From positions 1 through 64,000 of the forward strand of contig JBDNFC010000048.1 of assembly GCA_041690035.1 (NCBI GenBank): DNA of 64,000 nucleotides, in the 5' to 3' direction. The notes beneath the pieces are model-generated. The model saw only the letters and a program-made list of their open reading frames with translations, was not told the origin of the DNA and did not search any database. Source of the stretch: CALSPH01 sp041690035 (GTDB lineage: Bacteria; Bacteroidota; Bacteroidia; NS11-12g; UBA955). Position 1 is the stretch's first letter; each line of letters opens with the position of its first letter. Below are positions 28,749-38,381 of this stretch, piece after piece. The position numbers and the translations under genes are program-made.

Positions 28749-29162
28749 ATGATAAATACCAGTATAACAGCACTTAATGAATATTGCAAAGGCACAATGA
28801 CAGAAGCCTTGGGCATTGTTTTTATTGAAATATCAGACGCTCACATAAAGGCAACTATGCCTGTGGACGAAAGAACGATACAACCTATGGGCATACTTAA
28901 TGGAGGAGCAAGTATGGCACTAGTAGAATCTGTGGCAAGTGCAGGTGCAAATTTGAGGCTAAATAGAGACAAAGAAGTGGGTTTTGGGTTAGAGATAAAT
29001 GGAAACCATTGCAGACCTGCAAAAAAAGGCGATATAGTTACGGCAACAGCCACCCCATTGCACATTGGTAAAACAACACAAATATGGCAAGTATTAATAC
29101 ATGACAGTGGGAAACATTTAATCAATGTTAGCCGCATGACTATTGCCGTTAGAAAAAAATAA
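28749..29162 (+). CDS. menI: Hotdog-fold thioesterase, likely 1,4-dihydroxy-2-naphthoyl-CoA hydrolase
   Basis: 137 residues of the PaaI/YdiI hotdog family: the signature MGILNGGASMALVESVAS near 46-63 contains the HGG-like element (here NGG) and the catalytic Glu, and VGFGLEINGNHCRPAKKGD follows. The NGG in place of HGG is a small variation. Next door, 3 bases downstream, is an isochorismate synthase, so hydrolysis of the naphthoyl-CoA intermediate of menaquinone is the likely job. Another acyl-CoA substrate is possible. Confidence 0.75.
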   Translation: MINTSITALNEYCKGTMTEALGIVFIEISDAHIKATMPVDERTIQPMGILNGGASMALVESVASAGANLRLNRDKEVGFGLEINGNHCRPAKKGDIVTATATPLHIGKTTQIWQVLIHDSGKHLINVSRMTIAVRKK

Positions 29163-29165
29163 GGT

Positions 29166-30137
29166 ATGATAACATTGTGGTTTAAGCTGCCTTTTGAAAA
29201 CGATATTTATCAAGTGCTTTCTAGCCATAATGATTTAATAAACAATTACTTTGTTTTGAAAAGTTTTAATAGTAAACAAAAAATAATGCTCGATTTGACT
29301 AAAAAGCAAAAAATAACATTAAGTAGTTTGGATGAAACAATTGCTGACAAATGGAAATTTAAAAAAGTGCGAAATACCAGTACAAATGACAATGATTATG
29401 TTAATTCTGTAAATATTGCTATCGAAAAAATTAAATCTGGGGTGGTAGAAAAAGTAGTTTTGGCGCGCCAAAAATGTTTAGCAAAAACCAAAAACCCCAT
29501 TCATGTTTTTAAAAATTTATGTGCCAATTATCCCAATTGTATGGTTCATTTATGTTATGCAGAGGATGATTTTTGCAGTATTGGCGCTAGTCCAGAATTA
29601 TTATTGTCTTACATTGGCAATACTTTTAGCTCTAGCAGCATGGCAGGAACTACCTATACCCAAAACCAACAATTTTCTGAAAAAGAAATTTTAGAGCAAG
29701 ATTTAGTAACAAAATCTATATTGCAAGTATTTAAAAAGTTTGATTTAGCACCAAATCAAGAATTTTCAGAAATAAATAATGGCCATTTAACTCATTTATA
29801 CACCAAGATTTCTGCCACATACAATACCAATAACCCAACAATTTTCAATTCACTTTTAGAAGAATTGCATCCTACACCTGCTGTAGCGGGTGTGCCAAAA
29901 CAAGACGCCTTGGCGCTATTAGCAAATTTAGAAAAGTTTGACAGAGAATGGTATGCAGGATATTTAGGCATTATAAACCAAAATAGTTCATCAGTATTTG
30001 TAAACCTTAGGTGTGCAAGATATTATGAAAAAGAAGTTGTTTTGTATGCAGGCGCAGGCATCACACTTCAAAGTAATCCAGAAAAAGAATTGCAAGAAAC
30101 AAAAGAAAAAATGAAAATCTTGGAACAATATCTTTAA
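29166..30137 (+). CDS. menF: Isochorismate synthase
   Basis: 323 residues of the chorismate-binding family. It converts chorismate to isochorismate at the entry to menaquinone synthesis. Signatures: VEKVVLARQKCL near 90-105, SIGASPELLLSY, the SSMAGTTYT segment, the HPTPAVAGVPKQDAL motif near 235 and the EWYAGYLGI and YAGAGITLQSNPEKELQETKEKM regions with Mg-binding Glu residues. It is a little shorter at the N terminus than E. coli MenF, as is usual in this phylum. The upstream thioesterase fits a menaquinone role over a siderophore role; menD, menB and menE are elsewhere. Confidence 0.9.
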   Translation: MITLWFKLPFENDIYQVLSSHNDLINNYFVLKSFNSKQKIMLDLTKKQKITLSSLDETIADKWKFKKVRNTSTNDNDYVNSVNIAIEKIKSGVVEKVVLARQKCLAKTKNPIHVFKNLCANYPNCMVHLCYAEDDFCSIGASPELLLSYIGNTFSSSSMAGTTYTQNQQFSEKEILEQDLVTKSILQVFKKFDLAPNQEFSEINNGHLTHLYTKISATYNTNNPTIFNSLLEELHPTPAVAGVPKQDALALLANLEKFDREWYAGYLGIINQNSSSVFVNLRCARYYEKEVVLYAGAGITLQSNPEKELQETKEKMKILEQYL

Positions 30138-30210
30138 AGAATAAAAAGGCTAAATATAAGCCCCTATATTTTATAATAAAGCTAAGGCCAAAAAATAAGC
30201 AACATTTTAT

Positions 30211-30218
30211 TACTTTTG
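30211..30218 (+). promoter_or_regulatory. -7 box of the sugar-aminotransferase operon
   Basis: Perfect TACTTTTG ending 16 nt before the ATG at 30235; no clear -33 element. Confidence 0.45.
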
Positions 30219-30234
30219 CAGCAAATATAAAGCA

Positions 30235-31374
30235 ATGAAACCTATCCTAATGGCCGATTTAGTTGGCCAATATCAGCACATCAAAGAAGAAATTAAAACT
30301 GCTTGGGATGAAATACTTGATGAAGCCTCTTTTATTAATGGACCCGCTGTAAAACTTTTTAGCGAAAACTTGGCAAAATACCTTGGAGCAAAGCACGTTA
30401 TACCATGTGCAAATGGAACAGATGCTTTGCAAATAGCCATTATGGCATTAAAATTACCAGAAGGGTCAGAAATAATTACCCCAAGTTTTTCTTATGCAGC
30501 ATTGGCTGAAATGATTATACATTTAGGGCATAAACCTATTTTTATAGAAGTAGATCCCAATACTTTTACAATAGATGTATCTAAGATTGATGCACTTATT
30601 ACAAGCAAAACAAAAGTAATTGCCCCAGTACACCTTTATGGACAATGTGCAGATATGGAATCCATTATGCAAATTGCAAAAAGATATAATCTATATGTAA
30701 TAGAAGATACTGCGCAAGCAATAGGAGCAACTTATACATTTAAAAATAGACAACAACAAAAAGCAGGTACCATAGGTGATATTGGTACAACATCTTTTTT
30801 CCCGTCAAAAAATTTGGGATGCTATGGCGATGGCGGAGCGATATATACCAATAATGATGAATTTGCAGCACAATTGCGCATGATTGCAAACCATGGTCAA
30901 TCTCAAAAATATGTTCACAAAGTAATAGGACTAAACAGCCGATTAGACAGCTTGCAAGCAGCAGTATTAAATATTAAATTAAAACACTTAGATAATTATA
31001 GCAACGCTAGAAATAAAGTAGCAGCGCATTATGACAGCGCATTTGCAAACCATCCAAACATAAAAACTCCTGCACGCGAAGCGCAAAGCACACATGTTTT
31101 TCATCAATATACACTCACATTTTGCGGAATAGAAAGAGATGCACTAAAAATACATTTAGCAGAAAAGAATATTCCAACAATGATTTACTATCCAATACCG
31201 CTGCATAAGCAAGAGGCCTACCAACAAGACATAAAAATGCCATTAACAGAACAATTAACTACAAATGTCTTGTCCCTGCCCATCAGCACAGAAATGGACG
31301 AAACACAACTGCTTTACATCAGCACTGCTATATTAGATTATTGCAAAAAATTCACACATACATCACCCTCATAA
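30235..31374 (+). CDS. DegT/DnrJ/EryC1/StrS-family sugar aminotransferase
   Basis: 379 residues. PLP-dependent aminotransferase acting on nucleotide-linked keto sugars. CANGTDALQIA binds cofactor phosphate, VIEDTAQAIGATY carries the PLP-binding Asp, and TTSFFPSKNLGCYGDGGAI near 186-204 has the Schiff-base Lys. NHGQSQKYVHKVIGLNSRLDSLQAA is family typical. It heads a run with the UDP-sugar dehydrogenase 11 bases downstream, so a UDP-amino-uronate such as a WbpE-type product is plausible. Confidence 0.9.
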   Translation: MKPILMADLVGQYQHIKEEIKTAWDEILDEASFINGPAVKLFSENLAKYLGAKHVIPCANGTDALQIAIMALKLPEGSEIITPSFSYAALAEMIIHLGHKPIFIEVDPNTFTIDVSKIDALITSKTKVIAPVHLYGQCADMESIMQIAKRYNLYVIEDTAQAIGATYTFKNRQQQKAGTIGDIGTTSFFPSKNLGCYGDGGAIYTNNDEFAAQLRMIANHGQSQKYVHKVIGLNSRLDSLQAAVLNIKLKHLDNYSNARNKVAAHYDSAFANHPNIKTPAREAQSTHVFHQYTLTFCGIERDALKIHLAEKNIPTMIYYPIPLHKQEAYQQDIKMPLTEQLTTNVLSLPISTEMDETQLLYISTAILDYCKKFTHTSPS

Positions 31375-31385
31375 AATAATTAAAA

Positions 31386-32699
31386 ATGAAAATAGCAGTA
31401 GTAGGCACAGGATATGTAGGTTTAGTTACAGGGGCATGTTTAGCAGAAATAGGCACAGATGTTACCTGCATAGATATAGACGAAAAAAAAATTGAGAATT
31501 TAAAAAAAGGTATTCTACCAATATATGAGCCAGGTTTAGAAGCCATTGTTAAGCGTAATTTTGAAAAAGGACGCCTGCATTTTAGCACCTCTACAAAAGA
31601 GGGCATAAAAGATGCTGATGTAGCTTTTATAGCTGTTGGCACCCCTCCGGGTGAAGACGGTAGCGCAGATTTGCAATATGTGCTTTCTGTGGCAAAAGAA
31701 ATAGGAAAACACATGAATAGTTATGGGGTAATAGTAACCAAAAGTACTGTTCCTGTGGGCACTTCGCTTAAAGTAATGGAAGCAATTTCTGCCGCACTTC
31801 TTCAAAGAGATTTAAATTTAACATTTGATGTGGCAAGCAATCCCGAATTTTTGAAAGAAGGAGCTGCTGTGAATGATTTTTTAAAACCTGATAGAATTGT
31901 AGTAGGTGTATCGTCTGATAAAGCAAAAGCTATTATGCAAAAGCTATATTCACCATTTGTGATGAATGGACACCCCATTATTTTTATGGATATACCAAGT
32001 GCAGAAATGACTAAATATGCTGCAAATGCAATGTTGGCTACAAAAATTAGTTTTATGAACGATATTGCAAATCTGTGCGAAATTATTGGTGCAGATGTAA
32101 ACCTAGTGCGCAAAGGCATAGGCAGCGACCCAAGAATTGGTAATAAATTTATCTATCCTGGCGCTGGCTATGGCGGTTCTTGTTTTCCAAAAGATGTAAA
32201 AGCACTTATCAGAACAGCTAAAACAGCCAATTATAATATGGAAGTGCTACAAGCTGTAGAAAATGTAAATGACCGTCAAAAAGAGGTTCTTTTTACAAAA
32301 ATAAAACAACACTTTGGCACAATTGATGGGCTAAAAATTGCTTTATGGGGCTTGTCATTTAAACCAAATACAGACGACATGAGAGAGGCTCCTAGCTTGA
32401 TTCTAATTTCCCGATTGCTAGCTTCTAATGCCCGTGTTTGTGCATACGACCCTGTGGCTATGGAAGAAGCAAGGCATACCCTTGGCGACAGTATAGACTA
32501 TGTTTCCACTGCCATGGATGCCTTAGAAAATGCGGATGCCTTGGTAGTGATTACAGAATGGCCCGAATTTAGATTACCCAATTTTGATATTGTAAAACAA
32601 AAATTAAAACAAGCCGTCATATTTGATGGCCGAAATATTTATAATCATCACGAATTAAAAACAATGGGTTTTGCCTATTACGGAATAGGAATAAAATAA
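31386..32699 (+). CDS. ugd: UDP-glucose/GDP-mannose dehydrogenase family protein
   Basis: 437 residues, full length. Rossmann start VVGTGYVGLVTGACLAEIG, VGTPPGEDGSADL, STVPVGTS, the NPEFLKEGAAV segment, and the catalytic Cys in YGGSCFPKDVKAL near 258-270. It oxidises a UDP-hexose twice to the uronic acid. The neighbours (aminotransferase, then a drug/metabolite transporter) and the family suggest a UDP-glucuronate or UDP-N-acetyl-hexosaminuronate for surface polysaccharide; substrate cannot be fixed. Confidence 0.93.
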   Translation: MKIAVVGTGYVGLVTGACLAEIGTDVTCIDIDEKKIENLKKGILPIYEPGLEAIVKRNFEKGRLHFSTSTKEGIKDADVAFIAVGTPPGEDGSADLQYVLSVAKEIGKHMNSYGVIVTKSTVPVGTSLKVMEAISAALLQRDLNLTFDVASNPEFLKEGAAVNDFLKPDRIVVGVSSDKAKAIMQKLYSPFVMNGHPIIFMDIPSAEMTKYAANAMLATKISFMNDIANLCEIIGADVNLVRKGIGSDPRIGNKFIYPGAGYGGSCFPKDVKALIRTAKTANYNMEVLQAVENVNDRQKEVLFTKIKQHFGTIDGLKIALWGLSFKPNTDDMREAPSLILISRLLASNARVCAYDPVAMEEARHTLGDSIDYVSTAMDALENADALVVITEWPEFRLPNFDIVKQKLKQAVIFDGRNIYNHHELKTMGFAYYGIGIK

Positions 32700-33608
32700 A
32701 TGAGATTAGTCAAAGGAAAAGTTCACCTTTATCTAATTGTCGTTACACTTATTTATGCTGCTACATTTTCTCTAGCCAAGCTAGTGATGCCCGTATTTAT
32801 TGGCCCTTATGGGTTTATTGTGTTGCGCGTTTTTGCTGCTGCACTGTTGCTTACCCTCACTAAAAGCTGGTTTACCAAAGATAAAATAGACCTAAAAGCG
32901 GAGTGGAAATACTTGTTGGTATGCGCAATATTTGGTGTTGCAGCCAATATGCTTATGTTTTTTAAAGGGTTAAGCATCACCCAAGAAATAAATGCAGCTG
33001 TAATGATGCTTTTTACCCCTATTTTTGTATTTATTTTTAGTTATATTCTCAAAACTGAGAAACTCTATTGGTGGAATTTTTTAGGAATCATTATTGCAGC
33101 GATGGGTGCTGCGATGTTTTTGGGTGGGGCAAATTTTAGGTTTCAAAGCCAAACTGTTATTGGCGACATATTCGTTATGCTCAATGCCATTTCCTATGCT
33201 TTTTATTTGGTCTATGTAAAGCGGCTTTTGCAAAAATATCATCCTATTGCCATCACACAATGGTGCTTTATTATAGGCCTATTTATTGTATTGCCTTTTG
33301 GTCTAACTGATTTAAAACAAGCAAATTTTGCCGGTATGAGCCCCAATGTATGGTTTGCGGTTTTATTTGTACTTATTTTTGCTACATTTATTACCTATGT
33401 GCTCAATGCGCTTGCCATAAAAGAAGGCGGAGCAGGCATTGTAGGGAGTTATATATACCTGCAACCGGTGATGGCGGCAATTATTGCTGAATTATTGGGC
33501 AGGGATCACATTACTATAAAAAAAATTGTATTCACCTCAATTGTGCTTTTAGGTGTATATTTGGTGAGTATCAAAAAAGACAAAGAAAATGCAAAAAATA
33601 CAGCTTAA
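32700..33608 (+). CDS. EamA-family (DMT) transporter
   Basis: 302 residues, start codon immediately after the ugd stop. About ten membrane segments in two EamA halves (LAKLVMPVFIGPYGFIVLR in the first, a second repeat from about 155). Drug/metabolite transporter superfamily exporter of unknown substrate in the inner membrane. It overlaps yicC by 20 bases. Confidence 0.85.
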   Translation: MRLVKGKVHLYLIVVTLIYAATFSLAKLVMPVFIGPYGFIVLRVFAAALLLTLTKSWFTKDKIDLKAEWKYLLVCAIFGVAANMLMFFKGLSITQEINAAVMMLFTPIFVFIFSYILKTEKLYWWNFLGIIIAAMGAAMFLGGANFRFQSQTVIGDIFVMLNAISYAFYLVYVKRLLQKYHPIAITQWCFIIGLFIVLPFGLTDLKQANFAGMSPNVWFAVLFVLIFATFITYVLNALAIKEGGAGIVGSYIYLQPVMAAIIAELLGRDHITIKKIVFTSIVLLGVYLVSIKKDKENAKNTA

Positions 33609-34479
33609 ATCTATGACAGCTTATGGCAGTTCTTCTGCTGCAATAGGCAATATGCTTATAAAAATAGAGATGAATGCCATTAATGGGAAGTTTGCAGATA
33701 TCAAATTTAGAATGCCGGCTCATTGGCAAGAAAAGGAAAATCATTGGCGCAGTCTATTGGCTAAAAAAATAGAAAGAGGCACAGTGCATATAAGCATAAG
33801 CACTTCTATTATTAACGGAATAGCACAAAAACCAAAGGCCTTAATTAATCAAACTGTCTTTAACAGCTATTGTTCTCAAATAAGAACACTGGCATCACAG
33901 CAAAATTTAGACCCAAGTTTTTTATTGCCATTTATCGTAAATTTACCCGGAGTGCTGCTAGGCGAAAAGGAAGAACTGATAGAAAACATAGATGAAATGT
34001 TAGAAAACTGCCTAGAAAACTGTTACAAAACTTTTGATAAAAACCGCATAGCAGAGGGAGATGCAATAGCAATGGCCTTGATTGCACATATTAAAAGTAT
34101 TGTTTCTAAAATAGAAGATGCAAAAACACTAATAGAAATGAGAAATCTGCATTTAAAAACCAAATTGAACCAAATGGCAAAAAAATGGGAAGATGATGTT
34201 AAATTTAATGCTGAGCGTTTGGAACTGGAGATACTCTATTATTTAGAAAAACTAGATGTTACCGAAGAAATAAATAGGCTTAGTCAACATTGTACATATT
34301 TTATAGCCACCTTGGCAGAGCAAGCTGCAGGCAAAAAACTTGGCTTTATTTGTCAAGAAATGGGCAGAGAAATAACCACATTAGGCAACAAGGCCAATTA
34401 TTTTGAACTGCAAAAAACCAGTGTAGAAATGAAAGAAGAATTAGAAAAAATAAAAGAACAGGTTTTAAATATTTTATAA
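33589..34479 (+). CDS. yicC: YicC-family endoribonuclease
   Basis: 296 residues. The N-terminal LKSMTAYGSSSAAIGNMLIKIEM, the NGKFADIKFRMP segment and the C-terminal half with EINRLSQHCTYF, GKKLGFICQEMGREITTLGNKAN are signatures of YicC/YloC. E. coli YicC is an RNase that can act on small RNAs. In many genomes gmk follows yicC; here a DUF5723 gene does. It overlaps the EamA transporter gene by 20 bases, so it is the last gene of that operon. Confidence 0.93.
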   Translation: MQKIQLKSMTAYGSSSAAIGNMLIKIEMNAINGKFADIKFRMPAHWQEKENHWRSLLAKKIERGTVHISISTSIINGIAQKPKALINQTVFNSYCSQIRTLASQQNLDPSFLLPFIVNLPGVLLGEKEELIENIDEMLENCLENCYKTFDKNRIAEGDAIAMALIAHIKSIVSKIEDAKTLIEMRNLHLKTKLNQMAKKWEDDVKFNAERLELEILYYLEKLDVTEEINRLSQHCTYFIATLAEQAAGKKLGFICQEMGREITTLGNKANYFELQKTSVEMKEELEKIKEQVLNIL

Positions 34480-34521
34480 TTCATACAACTTTTAAAAATT
34501 TTCTGCGTTTTTATTATAAAC

Positions 34522-36009
34522 ATGACTAAATTATACCTTATTATTATATATACGGTGCTTTTTACGAGTACACCATTATTTGCTCAGCGTATTAATTCTA
34601 TCGGTCAAAGCAATTATGGAACAGCACAATCATTGTTTATTAATCCTTCGCTAAGCGGATACAGCGCATATAATTGGCATATTAATTTGGCAGGAGTTTG
34701 GGCCAACATCAATAATGATTTTGTTACCTTAAAACTGCCTTACAGTGCATATAAAATTCCAAATAACATTCCTTTAAGGTATAGAGAGCCAAGTGGTGCA
34801 CCAATTTTTGAAAATTATTGGCTGCGAGAATCAATTAATGGCAGAGGAAACAAAATAGATGGTGCTGCAGATATTTATGGCCCATCAGCCTCTATAAAAA
34901 TTAAAAATATGCGGGTAGGATTATTTACACAAGGCGCAGCAGGTGTAAGGGTGCACTGCTTGCCAGAAAATTTATCGCATGCTATCATCAATGAATTTGA
35001 CAGTGCTAAAAATGCTTTTAGTTTATTTAATCCATTTAGCTCGGGCAAGGTTAATCAGTTTGAAAAAACGACTATTGCAGCAAACAGCAGAGCTCAACTG
35101 GGTTTTAACATGGCCTATAACATCCCTTTAGAATGGGACAGGCAATTAATTATTGGTGCGAGTATAAAACGAAATTGGGGGTTTAACGCTGGTTTTTTTC
35201 AATCAGAAATGATGACACTCAGACCCATTACTGCCGACAGTATCATTTTTGAACCAACGCGCCTATTACTTATGAATACTGAAAATGTAATTGGCAAATC
35301 ATGGGGATACGACCTAGGTGTAACTTATATTTATCATAAAAAAGAATTTAGAAAACCAGGGGGCTACAAAGAAAATAATACACGCTATTTTTATAAAATC
35401 AGTGCGGCAATTATGGACATAGGCAGTATAAAGTATAAAGATGCATCGTTTACCGAACTAAATATTACAAGAGCTGTGGGCATAAATACCACAAACTTAG
35501 AAAATTATGCCAACAATACCAATGATTACCTAGGCCTTTTAGATAGTTTTATCAATACTGTTGGCAGCTTTAGCACCTATAGAAGAGACGTAAATATAGG
35601 ATTGCCAACACGTTTTGTTATTTCCTTAGAAAAACAAATAAGAGCTCATTTTTTTGTAAATGCAACGCTAACTCAAAGTTTAAGAAAAAGACACAGCATG
35701 CATGCTAGGTATCAAAGCACTTTGATGCTCAATCCGAGGTGGGAATATGCATATTTTGAAGTATCTGTGCCATTATTATTGGCCTATGATTATCGCGCAT
35801 TTAGAGCAGGGCTGAGTATCAGAATAGGGCCTATCTATTTAGGAACAAATAGTTTAGCTAGTTTTTTATATACCAAGGGACTGCGTGATGTAGATATTTT
35901 TGCAGGTATTGCCTTTGGTAATATTCCCAATTTTAACCTTACCAGTTGGATGAACAACTATCATGAGAGAAAAAAGAAAAAACGTGCCCAAGATTGTTTT
36001 AAGTATTAG
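34522..36009 (+). CDS. DUF5723-family outer-membrane protein
   Basis: 495 residues. Signal peptide 1-21 (LFAQ), then INSIGQSNYGTAQSLFINPSLSGYS, the start pattern of DUF5723 proteins, with repeating strands of barrel type. The second half has further barrel strands (SVPLLLAYDYRAFRAGLSIRIG) and a lysine-rich tail (ERKKKKRAQD). Function is unknown; members are found only in Bacteroidota and are thought to sit in the outer membrane. Confidence 0.72.
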   Translation: MTKLYLIIIYTVLFTSTPLFAQRINSIGQSNYGTAQSLFINPSLSGYSAYNWHINLAGVWANINNDFVTLKLPYSAYKIPNNIPLRYREPSGAPIFENYWLRESINGRGNKIDGAADIYGPSASIKIKNMRVGLFTQGAAGVRVHCLPENLSHAIINEFDSAKNAFSLFNPFSSGKVNQFEKTTIAANSRAQLGFNMAYNIPLEWDRQLIIGASIKRNWGFNAGFFQSEMMTLRPITADSIIFEPTRLLLMNTENVIGKSWGYDLGVTYIYHKKEFRKPGGYKENNTRYFYKISAAIMDIGSIKYKDASFTELNITRAVGINTTNLENYANNTNDYLGLLDSFINTVGSFSTYRRDVNIGLPTRFVISLEKQIRAHFFVNATLTQSLRKRHSMHARYQSTLMLNPRWEYAYFEVSVPLLLAYDYRAFRAGLSIRIGPIYLGTNSLASFLYTKGLRDVDIFAGIAFGNIPNFNLTSWMNNYHERKKKKRAQDCFKY

Positions 36010-36289
36010 TAAATTTTGGTTAAACGCTAATTAATAATTTAAACCTATTCAAAACTGAGGCATTAATTTAAACCAATTTTTGATTTTAATTGAACAGAGA
36101 ATTAAAATCAAAAAAGTTTACAAACTTAATGGAATAGTGTCTTAATTTTAACCAAAGCAAAATTACATTATTAAAAAAAAATTATATTAATGGATATGCC
36201 TTTTCAAGGATTTTTTGAATCTAAAAATCCAAATAAGCATTATAAGTTTTCTTTTGCAGCACGCTTTCCGATTTTTCAAGAATAATATA
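36010..36289. other. Intergenic stretch with a long hairpin
   Basis: About 280 bases. It has the 15-bp inverted repeat noted separately and, at the right end on the minus strand, further coding-like codons (YIILEKSESVLQK) that continue the broken gene beyond its TAA at 36292-36290. A 31-codon plus-strand frame at 36190-36285 has no support. Confidence 0.5.
36077..36114 (+). terminator. Perfect 15-bp AT-rich hairpin after the DUF5723 gene
   Basis: TTTTTGATTTTAATT (36077-36091) and AATTAAAATCAAAAA (36100-36114) pair perfectly around the loop GAACAGAG. It stands about 70 bases past the DUF5723 stop. There is no T-run after it on the plus strand, so it may be a weak terminator, a bidirectional mRNA-end stabiliser, or a regulator site. 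Confidence 0.4.
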
Positions 36290-37719
36290 TTAATAATATT
36301 TTTTGCCGAGTTTGTTTAGATATATTGCAAGATTTTCTTTACAACCAGTGCAAGAAGGCTCTTTGATAAATACAAGAACGGAAACATGCCCAAGCTCTAG
36401 TTTTTTTGTATCATTAAAGAGGTTACCAACTTGCAAATGAGAGTTAATAACAGAAACTATTCTTTTTTGTGAACTACATCCTAAAGAATAAGCAATAAAA
36501 AGTATAAAACATTTTTTAATCATACTTAAACACCCACAAAGAAATAACTGGATCAAGGGTTTTTTTCCCATCTTTTTAAGAAAGTATTCTCTGTAGCTTA
36601 AATTCTCAATATAAGGAATATCAATCCTTACCTGATAAATAAAATTTTCGGTGCATGCAGTTAAATGACTATCTGAAGGTAATGGCATGCCACCAGCAAA
36701 GATATTTAAATTTGTATTAAAGGGCAATGGTGTTTCTACTTGCCTATTAGACTGCACTGCAATCCAAGAATCAGCTGATTTAATCAGGTTCATTGTAAAT
36801 CTTTATATAAATTTATTTATAGTATCGTAATAATACCAGCGCACAAATAAATTTGTGGAGTCAATAAATGCTACATATTCAATTTTAGCAATTTTGCTTG
36901 AATTAGATTTAGTAAGCAAACCCCAATATAAATTAAAGTCGCTCATATTTTTTGCAACAGCTTCAATCCAGCTTTTTGATGGCAATACCCAATTACTGTC
37001 AAATTTTTCGGTAGCCAACTTGAGTGCATCTATAGTTTTAAAATCATTATCCACAAAAAGAAAATTGAGGCCATCGAATAAAGGAAAAACGAATTTATCG
37101 CCATTAAAGGTGATAAGTTTCCCTGGCATAAAATGAGTGTATTAAGGAAATGGAACATCCAAAAAAATACTAGCTATTGGCTTGCCTTTTAAATTAAATT
37201 TTCTATGTTCGGCTTTATGCAAGCTGCTATTGGGGTGAAAGTTGTAATAAAAGCCAGTTACCAAGCATTGCTGCGATAAGAAAAGATAGTGTGCTCTTTC
37301 ACAAGCAAAAGAATAAATTTCTTTCATTTTAATTTTTGATAAACAATGCACCTTTCCAACAAGGAGAAAATAAACAAAATGGTCAGTAACCAAAAATCAT
37401 CCGGACGTTCGCCAATTGGGTATTTTCCTGTTAATCTAAAGGTGCTTTTTATAAGGTTTTGCTTTTGATGGTTATAATCAATAAGATAAAAATGCTTATC
37501 TTTAATATATGATATAAAAATGTTGTTGTTTTCAGTTTTGACGGCAACCACCCAATCAGCAATGCTCGCTGTTATTTTTATTTCATCAAAATTTAACACC
37601 GAATCTAAATGAAACGATTGGCGCTGCGAAAGAAGCAGGTTGCAAGTAAATAATGTGAACACTAAAAATATGGACTTCATATAATTAAAATACAATACTA
37701 AACCTTTTTTAAAGTTCAT
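36290..37719 (-). pseudogene. Broken secreted-protein gene(s), with thioredoxin-like start at the 3' end
   Basis: A good start (ATG 37719, or M14 with signal peptide SIFLVFTLFTCNLLLS) leads into about 110 residues in one frame, then a frameshift near 37330-37390. The next frame continues to 36290 but is interrupted by in-frame TAA at 37144-37142 and 36805-36803, with clearly coding-like text on both sides (VPFP*YTHFMPGKL, NKFI*RFTMNLIKS). At 36523 a lipoprotein-like leader begins (MIKKCFILFIAYSLGC) with a CTGC redox motif, then ends after 77 residues. It looks like one or two decayed periplasmic genes: a secreted protein followed by a truncated thiol-disulfide lipoprotein. No family can be named with confidence. 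Confidence 0.6.
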
Positions 37720-37725
37720 TTATTG

Positions 37726-37733
37726 CAAATATA
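37726..37733 (-). promoter_or_regulatory. -7 box of the broken secreted-protein gene
   Basis: Perfect TATATTTG on the minus strand, ending 6 nt before the ATG at 37719. The promoter is intact though the gene is broken. Confidence 0.5.
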
Positions 37734-37832
37734 GCAATACAATTTGCACATATTGCATTATGGATATAAAAATAGTATACCCAACAATATTTAAGCATCC
37801 TAGTAAAACCAATGGTTTAGCCAGCTTGAATA

Positions 37833-38381
37833 TTAATTTTTATCCCTTTTTTCTAGACATATTAATTTTTTATGTCTCAAATTAAAAACTAACCCAAATT
37901 GATGCTCAATATTATATACCTTATGGTTGTTGTTATTTAAAGTATAGCTGTAATTGATTCCACAGTTTTTAAAAGGGAGATAAGATAATCCTATACATAC
38001 TCTATGAGGTGCTTCGCTTTCATTAAGCAAGTAGGTGTAGCGGACAGTGGGCCAAAAATGCCTAAATTTTGCTGCGCCAAGTTGCAGATTTGTAGAAAGA
38101 CCTAAATATACCTTTCCTCTACTAAAATGTGCAATACCACCTGCACTTAGATAGGTATATTCTGATGTATTGAGCACATCTATTTTACGTGTTTTTCTTA
38201 TTGCTAGTGTTTTCTCAGCATTGATATAAAACCTATTAGAAGTGCCTAGCTGATAATGCTGAGCATGAAACAAGCATAATTTTTTTTCGTTAAAAGCTAA
38301 ACTTTTTATTGGAGATAATACCAACGTGTTAAAATACAAAACCAAAATAAATTTATTATTCAAACCCGCAATATTATTCAA
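37833..38381 (-). CDS. Hypothetical secreted, beta-rich protein
   Basis: 182 residues, starting 8 bases inside the end of the ferredoxin reductase gene, so translationally linked to it. A hydrophobic stretch (10-29) may be a signal or anchor, but is uncleaved-looking. From about residue 60 there are alternating strands (YLSAGGIAHFSRGKVYLGLSTNLQLG, HQFGLVFNLRH) that resemble a small outer-membrane barrel. The basic C terminus (RHKKLICLEKRDKN) is odd for a barrel. I recognise no family. It may be a degraded or fast-evolving outer-membrane protein. Confidence 0.45.
   Translation of the reverse strand: MNNIAGLNNKFILVLYFNTLVLSPIKSLAFNEKKLCLFHAQHYQLGTSNRFYINAEKTLAIRKTRKIDVLNTSEYTYLSAGGIAHFSRGKVYLGLSTNLQLGAAKFRHFWPTVRYTYLLNESEAPHRVCIGLSYLPFKNCGINYSYTLNNNNHKVYNIEHQFGLVFNLRHKKLICLEKRDKN

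Noticed and set aside
37760..37885. Plus-strand frame starting MDIKIVYPTIFK
   Set aside because: It overlaps the minus-strand hypothetical gene, has no promoter, and shows no pattern of a real protein.
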